A stretch of DNA of 64,000 nt. Origin: Liolophura sinensis (Eukaryota; Mollusca; Polyplacophora; Chitonida; Chitonidae). A program made the position numbers and the translations under genes. Position 1 is the first letter of the stretch. Every line of letters starts with the position of its first letter. Where the stretch lies: the NCBI RefSeq assembly GCF_032854445.1, contig NC_088302.1, positions 31,527,979 to 31,591,978 on the forward strand. Reading direction: 5' to 3'. The notes below the pieces were generated by a model. That model saw nothing but the letters and a program-made list of their open reading frames with translations. It made no database searches and was not told where the DNA came from. Below, piece by piece: positions 55,146 to 64,000 of the stretch.

Positions 55146-56940
55146 ATGTTATATCCAAGAATTTTTCTCTCATATAAAATTATATTGCCGATCTTTGATC
55201 TTTGGATATGTAGTACATGGTCACGAACTTGTGTCTTGTCACATGGTACATGGCTTATTAAGATCATGGATATGCTATCAATGAATGTTAATAAATCAGT
55301 AAATCACAATAATGAGAAAATAAGCCAGTCAGTTAGCTGTTACATTGACGCTATGGCATCTGTGGTTATAGGCATGTATCATGCATATATAAGCCTACAG
55401 AATCAACTACAACTGCTTGCAGTTTCACGGCCAAGAAGCCGTCTACATGAATGATTTTTAGCTTATACTTCAGTACAATGCATTTTGCGACATGATAATG
55501 TTGTAACAGACGATCAGATACAGAGCCCGTTTTGGTAAATCACTGGCAGTTAAAAAGCATGGGAAGTTTTAGTCTGTACTCTAAGTCTAGATTAATTGAA
55601 TGTTCTTAAATTTCCATCCAAATAGGATGTCATTTAAACATTTGTGGGGCGAAAACTCTTGATGGTAGCTTCACGACATTTCGTGAAATTACGTAACTTT
55701 TGAATTAATTTGTTTTTACTATTTCTCAAAACGTAACAATCATGGACAGAAAACAAAAACAGATTCGGAATCACCAACCCAAAATACACCCCAACACATC
55801 AAGTTGGTTCTTGTGAAGAAGTTACATTTTGCTCGAAATCCAATATGGCCGCCAAAATAGTAGAAGATAATATCCGCGAGAATTTTGCCGCCAGATTTCA
55901 AACAGCTGCTATTTGGATGTTTTCTAGACAAAAAAAAAAAAAAACAGAAAAAGCACTGTCCGAAAAGAACTGTTTCAATCATCCGAGCCAAAAGAATTGT
56001 ATAGGCTTTCAGATTGGAAGCCTAACTAGATGTACGAATTGTCAGGCCACAAAACATGCTGCATACTGCTACAAACGGCTGCTCAATGTATTCAGCTTCA
56101 GACGAGGGCGTTTACTGATGGGAAAGCTGGGCTGCCTTATGTAGCTGTCGTTATGTTTAGTAACGCGATCGAGTCGAACGCTGACGCACTCAAAGACCTA
56201 GACGTATAGAGCTAATGTCAGTGGGCTGGGGTCGTGAAACACACACCTCGGCTTCCTGGCGCATCACCAAATTTAGGCGAGCTCAAGACAGACACAAGAG
56301 CACGATGTAGTAGAGATGACCTTGATCCTCCGACGCACACAGATTACGTGAACTTCCGCTGTGTTGTTGGCGTTGTTGTTTAACAACAGTCATGGGTATT
56401 ATTCTATGTACACACTTTCTTCATGCACGAGGTGGGCTATAAAAACTTTTATAGAAGGAAAGTGATGGAATGTGGGTAATCAAAACACGACAGTAGGTCA
56501 TGGCCTGGAGGCATTTTACGCATGAAACGATACTTTACTGGATTATCATTTTAAAAAATTGTGTGGGAAATGGAAGGGAATATGTTATGACGTGGATTTA
56601 AGCAGCTAGAGGTAGGCGGAATGGTTAAAACTTGCTCGAGTCTGACTGTGATTGAGCAGCCTTAAATATGGCGTATCCGAATATTTCTCAACCAACAGTC
56701 ATTGTACTGGTTTCGGTCATATACCGTACGGATTCTGACCAATTTAAAGTGCTGCCTAACTGAAACACCTGCACGAGTTCGACTTTAAATTCGACGCACA
56801 ACCCATGCAAATACAAGCAAAAGCCTTACAAGTACACCCTTGTACATGTACCTATAGCAGTCCTAGTACAAAACCACTAGTACAACTATACAATAAACAC
56901 AATCTCTGTATACGTTTATAGCTGGGAATATAATTCTATT
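55146..56940. other. Unassigned DNA
   Basis: No repeat of the families above and no recognised coding exon. Short frames (up to 117 codons) lack splice or family support. Confidence 0.35.
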
Positions 56941-56949
56941 ACATTTTCC

Positions 56950-57095
56950 AGCTGGCTTCACGAAGGCAAGAAGTGATCACACGATGGCTTCGTATCATCA
57001 TGCCATCGCTTCGTGCCATTGCCGGGCCATGGAACGATGGTACGATAGCACGATGGTACGACGGCGGCCTTATCCGGCTTCCATAAGCTGGCTTC
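56950..57095. repeat. CGATGG/CCATCG-rich block between short direct repeats
   Basis: Four CGATGG or CCATCG hexamers plus many one-off variants (CGATAG, CGACGG, CCATTG) lie between 56972 and 57066. The block is bounded by the same 10-mer AGCTGGCTTC at 56950-56959 and 57086-57095. It may be a tiny insertion with target duplication. Confidence 0.45.
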
Positions 57096-57461
57096 TTGCA
57101 CAGATCTCTCAATACCCGACAACAGCGTCTTCACGCGCACTGAATGTTATGTAATCTAGCCTGCGGCTACTCGGGACTCTCTCACATTCCTAAAGACGGA
57201 ATGCTTAATTGAAAATGCTGATAACCACCGTTGTATCGGCGCAGTGCATGAGAAATTCTTAACGGGACTCCTGTTAATGATGATTAATCACAGCAGGTAT
57301 AAAGGTACAGGGATTAATGACGATGTCCGACCACGTTAGGAATGTTTGGGACGCTAGCGATGCTTGGATGCTTGGGGTATGATGTATTCCAGCAGCTGAA
57401 AAATATCGGTATACCTATATATTGTACCATTATATAAGAGGCTGTAAAACTGATATTTGAA

Positions 57462-57500
57462 GTACAATATATATATTTACAATATATATATCATATATAT

Positions 57501-57537
<37 letters not shown>
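57462..57537. repeat. (TA)n microsatellite with CATATATA interruptions
   Basis: TA-rich tract with several ATCATATATATATC interruptions, then about 19 uninterrupted TA units. Confidence 0.9.
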
Positions 57538-57540
<3 letters not shown>

Positions 57541-60500
57541 GTCTTGTTTTTTTCGTCTGATTGATTGCAATAGTATTTGTGATTCAGTGTAAGACCTTCA
57601 CCTGTAATGCTTCAATAACGGGTGTCAGGGTGATTGTAGAGCGATAGAATCCCTTCGAAGACCTATATAGACACCATAAACACATGTCAGATAAAAAAGG
57701 CAAATCAGCCCTTCCTTTCTGCCATTTATTGTTGATCGTCCAAGAAATAGGCAGAGAAACAAAACAAACACAAAAAGAGACTGGCCATTTCATATACCCG
57801 GTAAGCCTTCTATTACAACTCGGCTGAGGATAGAATCAGAATGTTTTAACGTGATCGGTATCCAATTAATCTGCACCATTGTAAAACAACTCACGGCGTT
57901 TTTGACTACCCATATGGTACACATTCTGTTCTAAAAAATGAACTTGTCACATTTGTTGGTGTTTACACACATCCGTAGTTGTTCAAATCAATTTAAATGG
58001 AATTGCAAGAAACAAATAGTGTTTGGTGGCAAGAAAACATCTCCGATAAGACAGCTGAAGAGGTTAGAACGCTGAATCGACAAACTGGCGAATGTTCGAG
58101 ACGAATTCCAAGCGGAGCTAAGATACTTTTGTTTTGGTGCTTGAAGAACTCAAGAAATTGTCAAAATAATTAAGGTGGCATTGGATGACGAGGATTCGAC
58201 TGGGATGGTAATGGTTTGATGTTATACATGAGACATATATGGTACTTAAGTCAAGCGCATCAGGACGCTTCGCCTCTTTTTATCAAGGTATATGAATTAC
58301 CTTGTGTTATAGAATTCAGATGATATTCCCGAAAGCGAAACAAAAAGGTATTTACACAGCCAAATGTTAATATAAACTCAGACATTACTACACAGGCTTC
58401 CTTCGTGTGGATAGATTAAAAGAAGTACTTTCTGACTGAAAAATTTTCGGCTGACTTGTTTTGCCAAAACCATTCTGTATGACACAGAACAGAAAACCGA
58501 AAATAATTTTAAAGAGGAAAGAAAGAAAATCTAAGAATCATGTCATATTTGAAAAACAGGTTCCTCATAGACGTGCCTCATGTCTACTTTCAAAATTTTC
58601 ATTACCAAATATGTTGAGTCACTATACAGGCTATTCATCTGCATGTATATATGACCGTTCCAGATATATATATATATATCCGAATTCTTGACAGCAATTC
58701 AGGTTACTTCTTATAGGGTACTCTAACCTTTCTTTATCTAAAATGTTCACAATAGGAGGCAGCATGAGGGAGAGACTTTGCCCCCAGCCCCATCTTTGCC
58801 CCGATCCTGATTTCTGATCTACCTATCCACCCCCATCTCCAAACGCTCATGTTCCCCCATAACAAACGAGAGGCACGTTCGTCTGGCCTACGTGCATGTA
58901 CATTTCCTGAGACAAGCATGTCCAATTTAGGCAGAAGGCATTGGTGGCTCGTGCAATGCAACCTGACAGGCTGGCTGTCTGGCGGACTGCACGAGGATGT
59001 AAAGGCCCGAGGGGCTCGTTCTCTTCTGTTTTATTCCATGGGGGTGAAGGAATTCCTCAGTGGTCAGAGCCCAGCCTGTACAGTTATCGTCAACTCGATG
59101 GCTGTGATAATATCGTGCATGCCCCGGCATACCGCGGTGTATTGAATGATAACGTAACATTGCATAATACACTGGTGTGCGTTTCTTTTCCTCGGCTGCC
59201 GATGTTGGCGAAAGTTGGCAACAATACAGATGTCGGTGTGGAAGCTGACGCGGTAGATAAGGGCCCCGTGGGTGGTGCAGACAAGTCTGTATATGCCGAC
59301 CCAGACAGATAGCGATGTGGGTTACAGGCTGAGCTAAGCGCATGTGTTATGTTAGCAGCTGTTCACTCTAGATCTTATCCGAGAGACTGAATAGCGGCGA
59401 AGGCGTGGGTGAACTGCAGCCATTTGCCCCACTGCCTGTCACAGTATAGGCTATAGCACTGTGCCTTGCTCGAATATCATTCCTGATTACAGCCTGATGG
59501 GGGAACTGTGTGGGCCTGTAAATGCTCTCTCCGTATCCTTCAAGACGTTCCCCCAGACGCCTTATGACACCCAACTGCTCGGATATTGATGTCTTAGAAA
59601 TTGTGCCATTCGGAATGATTTGTGAAGTAATAAAACCAGGTGCCGGACTAACGGTCCTGTGCGTTATCTAGGCTCACCATCACCGCCCACCTGAGGGCAT
59701 TGCTTCATCACGTAACACACATCCCGTCAACCATTGCCATATCATCTCTTCGTATACATGCATCGCGAAAGGCCGATGACATTTATGTTTACTGTTAGCA
59801 AAACACTAACACCCATTCACTCACATGTGAAAATGCGACAGTGGTGATCAGATTCAGTGGGCATCACAACAATCAATTAGATAATACTAAAAAAATATAT
59901 TGGAGTAAATAAAACACGTTCTACGCGAATAATCGTATGAAGTGTTAGCATAGTTTTATTTCAAGGAAGACGTGCCTGTAAACTGGGCAGCTGAGATAAC
60001 GATATTCCGCTAAGTAGGTCCCGGAGGGTGCGCTAATCGTTGGTGGCTGGATGGATGAAGGAGTGCTGAAGATGACAGCTGCCTTGCGGGGTGCCGTGAA
60101 CGGTAAGATGACACGGCTTACCCGATCATCACTCCTCCCTCATCAGCTGGTAGGGGCATGCTAGATCTGTGGGTGACAGCTAGCTAGCGAGCTAGGGCGG
60201 TGGAAATAAAAGCTCACCTTCAATCAGCGGCGTTAATCCACATGCAGTTCCTATTTGTAGGTCATTTACAGCGCATGTCACGCCCTGCTTAGCTTATCTA
60301 GCGAACTCGACGCTGTCTTAAGTCTTAAGTCGGCCCGTTAGCCTTAGCATAATATATAATTCCTGAACATACATTTTTTTCACTCAGAATCAAACTTTCA
60401 TTTTTATCATGAAAGTCCAAGACAACTGTAAGAATTTAAATAAGTCCCCAAGGTAATTCACAATTTTAACAACACTAAACTTTGTAAGCGTTAAGACTGA

Positions 60501-60790
60501 GTCTAACTTAAGCCTAATACAGCTTCGTGATCCTGGGGCAATACCAGATTATGATATCTGATGTACTCCAAAACCGTGCTCTTAACACTTCCTCTCATCC
60601 CCATACAACCACTAACAACAGTCGCCATAGTTTGCATTGAACTGTTGATTGTCAACGATTCTATCGGAAACAGTTAGCCTGCATCACGAAAATAGCTAGA
60701 TAAAGAGATATGCGGCGGAACGGCCTGTTGCAGAAGGTACTGCACATATGTTTTCAGGATCACATGAATCTTACAAGCGTACATACATAC
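57538..60790. other. Unassigned DNA with a GC-richer island at 58.8-59.6 kb
   Basis: Most is unremarkable AT-rich DNA. Between about 58770 and 59600 the base composition rises and overlapping open frames of 98-138 codons occur on both strands, without a recognisable protein. Another GC-richer unique patch lies at 59990-60310. No gene is supported. Confidence 0.35.
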
Positions 60791-60799
60791 ATACAAAGA

Positions 60800-61690
60800 G
60801 ATGCATCTTAACAGATTGAACGAATCAAATGCTTTCAGGGTCATAATGCACAGTTTGAACGAATCAAATGTTTTCAGGGTCAGAGGCACAGTTTGAACGG
60901 ATCAAATGTTTTCAGGGTCAGATGTACAGTTTGAACGGATCAAATGTTTTCAGGGTCAGATGCACAGTTTGAACGAATCAAATGTTTTCAGGGTCAGATG
61001 CACAGTTTGAACGAATCAAATTTTTTCAGGGTTAGAATGCACAGTTTGAACGAATCAAATGTTTTCAGGGTCAGATGTACAGTTTGAACGAATCAAATGT
61101 TTTCAGGGTTAGAATGTACAGTTTGAACGAATCAAATGTTTTCAGGGTCAGATGAACAGTTTGAACGAATCAAATGTTTTCAGGGTCAGATGCACAGTTT
61201 GAACGAATCAAATGTTTTCAGGGTCAGATGCACAGTTTGAACGAATCAAATTTTTTCAGGGTTAGAATGCACAGTTTGAACGAATCAAATGTTTTCAGGG
61301 TCAGATGTACAGTTTGAACGAATCAAATGTTTTCAGGGTTATAATGTACAGTTTGAACGAATCAAATGTTTTCAGGGTCAGATGAACAGTTTGAACGAAT
61401 CAAATGTTTTCAGGGTCAGATGCACAGTTTGAACGAATCAAATGTTTTCAGGGTCAGATGCACAGTTTGAACGAATCAAATTTTTTCAGGGTTAGAATGC
61501 ACAGTTTGAACGAATCAAATGTTTTCAGGGTCAGATGTACAGTTTGAACGAATCAAATGTTTTCAGGGTTATAATGTACAGTTTGAACGAATCAAATGTT
61601 TTCAGGGTCAGATGAACAGTTTGAACGAATCAAATGTTTTCAGGGCTAGAATGCACAGTTTGAATGGATCAAATGTTTTCACAGTCATAG
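60800..61690. repeat. 38-bp minisatellite with 230-bp higher-order period
   Basis: The unit is CAGTTTGAACGAATCAAATG plus TTTTCAGGGTCAGATGCA, about 23 copies. A variant with AAATTTTTTCAGGGTTAGAA recurs at 61021, 61251 and 61481, exactly 230 bp apart, so blocks of six units were duplicated together. Copies at the left (60800-60900) and right edges are more diverged. Confidence 0.93.
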
Positions 61691-61772
61691 GCATCTTAAA
61701 TGAATCAATCAATAATTTGTTAAAACATTAGCTCAGTATATCAGACATTTGTTTAACAGTCAGGCGTTTCTT

Positions 61773-62039
61773 TACACTAAGGGAAAAGTTTGGTTCAACT
61801 CATTCAAAAGTTATGCATTTGAGCTAATTCAACTCAGAAAACGGAGTTATATGACCAGATGATTTGAGTCTTGAAACTCATGTGGCTGTATTCTTCACTC
61901 GCTTGGTTAGTCGGAAACTCATAGGAGTCTTTCATGACTCACCTGATCTAACCATACAACTCAATTTTTTGAGCTTAATTAGCTCAATTGTAAAACTCAG
62001 GTTTTTGAGTCAGTTGACCCAAATTTTTCTCTCAGTGTA
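61773..62039. mobile_element. Small TIR element packed with ACTCA/TGAGT motifs (MITE-like)
   Basis: Terminal inverted repeats of 21 bp lie at 61773-61793 (TACACTAAGGGAAAAGTTTGG with its last base dropped here as positions run to 61793) and 62019-62039, with four mismatches. The interior of about 225 bp holds nine ACTCA/TGAGT pentamers and several GCTCA/TGAGC variants, far above chance. There is no coding capacity. Target duplication is unclear. Confidence 0.65.
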
Positions 62040-62300
62040 CGTCAAGTGTTTGTTCCAAGTTATATATAATTTGTCAGAATTTCTGTTTGTGTCAGACGTT
62101 TCATTTCATGGCATTAAATTATTTATGTCTGGCATATTTTGCTCTAGATACATGTCTGTCAGACAGTTTATGTTCATATGTCAACCGTTTTATATTTGTG
62201 TCACATATTTTCCTAATGTCAGGCATTTTGTTCATATCACATGCACATTTATTTATTTCGGGCGTTTTGTTTATGTCACATTTTTGTTAATGTGACACGT
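62040..62300. repeat. Degenerate GTCAG-initiated short repeat
   Basis: Units resembling TGTCAGGCATTTTGTTCATA (about 20-30 bp) recur loosely across the stretch, and a matching GTCAGGCGTTTC lies left of the TIR element near 61759. The TIR element therefore appears to sit inside this array. Confidence 0.45.
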
Positions 62301-62622
62301 GTAGTAATTTGTTTCTTTGCATTCTTTATTTTGATTTGGCCGCAGCGTTGCAGACACTTTCTGTATCCATTAAATCGTTTTCCGATTTCAATCCTTATTT
62401 ATTTGACCCCATTATATGTGTGTTACTGCATCAGACAAGGTGCGAGTATATATTACATTATTTAACAAACAGCCGGTCACATTTGTATCGTCATCAAAGC
62501 CTGTTCCCGCCATGGGCATTGTGTTGATGTCCTACCGATAATTAACATTTCCTTACAAGATTCAAGGTCATTGATCTAAACCTGTTTCACAGTGTGTGGG
62601 TCTTCGATCAGCGCCTTTAGGA

Positions 62623-62955
62623 GAGTGAGTGAGTGCTTGGGGGTTTAACGTCGTACTTATCAATTTTTCAGTTATATGACGACGAAGGAGTCCTTAGAGT
62701 GCATGTAATGTGCCTCCTTGTTGCAGGACGGATTTCCACCAGTGCTGCTTCACTGAGACGACTTACCGAAGGCAAGTAAGCTGCCCAATCCGAGCCATTA
62801 TATTGATACGGGTCAACCAGTTGCTGCACAATATCCTTAATGCTGAATCCCAAGTTACAATTTCGTCTTTTAAAGTTTTAGGTGTGGCCCGACCCAAGAA
62901 TGACCTTAGATCAACCGCCCTCGAAGCGGACGCTCTACCAACTGAGCTATGCCTA
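62623..62955 (-). repeat. tRNA-derived SINE, family B, full length
   Basis: It runs from GTGAGTGAGTGCTTGGGGGT to a well-kept tRNA-like head. On the minus strand this reads ATAGCTCAGTTGGTAGAGCG (A-box) and GGTTGATC (B-box region). It is the best copy of the family in the window. Confidence 0.9.
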
Positions 62956-63607
62956 TATAACATTTTAATATACTGCGGTCCCATCTTAATTTCGTCATTT
63001 TTTTTATGGCGCAGTGTTAAACTGTTTGACCATGGGCTATGCTATGATATATGTGTTTACACATCACGTTTTGTAACCAGTATACCATTGGCAAGAGTTG
63101 TGCTGTAGTGTTCAAATTTATGAGTGGCCTGTGCATGCCCTGACGCTATTGTAATAACCTAAGGAGTCCTTAACATTGTCACTAAGTGCTTTAAATATTA
63201 CCCCTTAAGGAACATTTTTCCTCAGTGTTTGACCACTGTATATGCCTTCTAGACTCGTGTCTTTCGCGTGAGTGTCGGATGAGACTATAATGGGTAGTGC
63301 TATATAGCATGCAGCCTCAGGGTGAAGTTTCGCTATCGCTACTGAAGATCAAAGTCTTGACTTAATGGCTAGGTAAACTTCACCATCATAAACCATTTCA
63401 TAACACAAAAGATTTGAGAGAAAATCCAGGGTATCCAGGTTAGTGGAAGCGCCATCATGTTCCATTCAATGATCCCTAAAAGAAAAAGTCACATATAGAT
63501 ACCATCACTTTGTCCCATCACCAAGACCGTTACAGAAAGGTCATTCCTATATACACATATCAATCGAATGCCACTTCCAAACGCATGCAGGTGACCTAAA
63601 GTTGATG
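62956..63607. other. Unassigned DNA
   Basis: Nothing recognised: no exon, repeat or structured RNA. Confidence 0.35.
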
Positions 63608-63802
63608 CTAATGGGGAACTCGTAAAACTCCATCCCGCCTGTAACAAGACGGTCCAAAGCTGTGAGCTCATTTGGTCTTTCTTTTATTACGTCACAATTA
63701 TCGGTATACGTGTGCTCATAAAACATACATGAAGTACACACGCAATGCAACGTCATTTGGGCCTTCTGTGTAGCTCGTCCTCGGGTCTCCCATTCCTGCA
63801 TT
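63608..63802 (+). repeat. Single-copy form of the modular dispersed repeat
   Basis: GGGGAACTCGTAAAACTCC, CAAGACGGTCCAAAGCTGTG, TTTTATTACGTCACAAT, ACATACATGAAGTACACACG and GTAGCTCGTCCTCGGGTCTC follow the same order as in 32088-32593, each module present once. Confidence 0.8.
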
Positions 63803-63844
63803 CGACTGAATTTTTTTTTGGATGTTCAACGCCAAAGCCTACAC

Positions 63845-64000
63845 AAAAAACTTGCACTTGTGTTGAAATATAACACCACTGCTTGTGTTGTTTCATTTAA
63901 CACACAAGTGTGTTATCCCAACACAAACATGTGTTAGGTAAATGTGAAGAACACACGTTTGTGTTGCAAAATAATAAAACACAAAGAAGACCTTGTGTTG
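63845..64000. repeat. AACAC/GTGTT-packed block, cut by the window end
   Basis: Eleven AACAC or GTGTT pentamers occur in about 150 bp, several as near-palindromes such as AACACACAAGTGTGTT. The layout resembles the ACTCA/TGAGT element at 61773-62039 with a different core. The right end is outside the window. Confidence 0.6.

Noticed and set aside
58927-59343. 138-codon minus-strand frame as a protein gene
   Set aside because: No family, no splice sites in phase and an equally long overlapping frame on the plus strand. It is kept only as a finding about composition.
62880-62955. Functional tRNA gene at the end of the family-B SINE
   Set aside because: The A- and B-box sequence is well kept, but it is the head of a SINE with at least one other copy here, and the 3' acceptor half is replaced by SINE body.

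Overview
The window looks like animal nuclear DNA, most likely from a lophotrochozoan (a mollusc, possibly a brachiopod). It is AT-rich. Its genes are split by small GT-AG introns, and it carries many tRNA-derived SINEs with (AAAT)n tails of the kind I associate with mollusc-type genomes; the species cannot be fixed from sequence alone. There are no prokaryotic signals, CRISPR arrays, rRNA genes or standard tRNA genes, and I found no reverse-transcriptase or capsid-like reading frame.

Five host genes can be reconstructed exon by exon. From left to right they are: the 3' part of a TMEM272-like four-helix membrane protein (+, 523-3181); LRRC59, an ER membrane leucine-rich-repeat protein (-, 7992-13814, seven exons, 296 aa); PAM16/TIM16, a subunit of the mitochondrial import motor (+, 14008-16982, four exons, 126 aa); a GLIS2-type Gli-similar zinc-finger factor (-, 21518-26864, five coding exons, with one base apparently missing in zinc finger 3); and TFAP4/AP-4, a bHLH leucine-zipper factor (+, 40700-47779, five coding exons, 360 aa). 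LRRC59 and PAM16 are head to head, with 193 bp between their start codons and an ETS-type site between them. The block PAM16(+) GLIS2(-) TFAP4(+) has the same order and relative orientation as in human 16p13.3 as I remember it, so it appears to be ancient conserved microsynteny.

The rest is repeats and unassigned DNA. From about 5 to 30 kb there are many copies of one tRNA-derived SINE family, some of them 3'-end fragments, plus two inverted repeats in LRRC59 introns. From 30 to 39 kb there are tandem arrays: a 36-bp array, an 86-bp and 123-bp modular element, and a ~3-kb array of 72/63-bp monomers that is open on both strands and is interrupted near its right edge by a SINE. The TFAP4 promoter and first intron (about 39.9-42.3 kb) hold a cluster of CAGCTG sites, the AP-4 recognition motif. 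Downstream of TFAP4, 47.8-64 kb shows no recognisable gene. It holds a repeat-bearing 3' flank, TA microsatellites, more SINEs, a 38-bp minisatellite with a 230-bp higher-order period, a small terminal-inverted-repeat element packed with ACTCA/TGAGT, and at the right edge a block packed with AACAC/GTGTT.

Functionally the genes are a mix: two organelle membrane or translocation housekeeping genes (LRRC59, PAM16), one small membrane protein of unknown role, and two developmental or growth transcription factors (GLIS2, TFAP4). They are not an operon-like pathway. What links them is shared regulatory space and old synteny.
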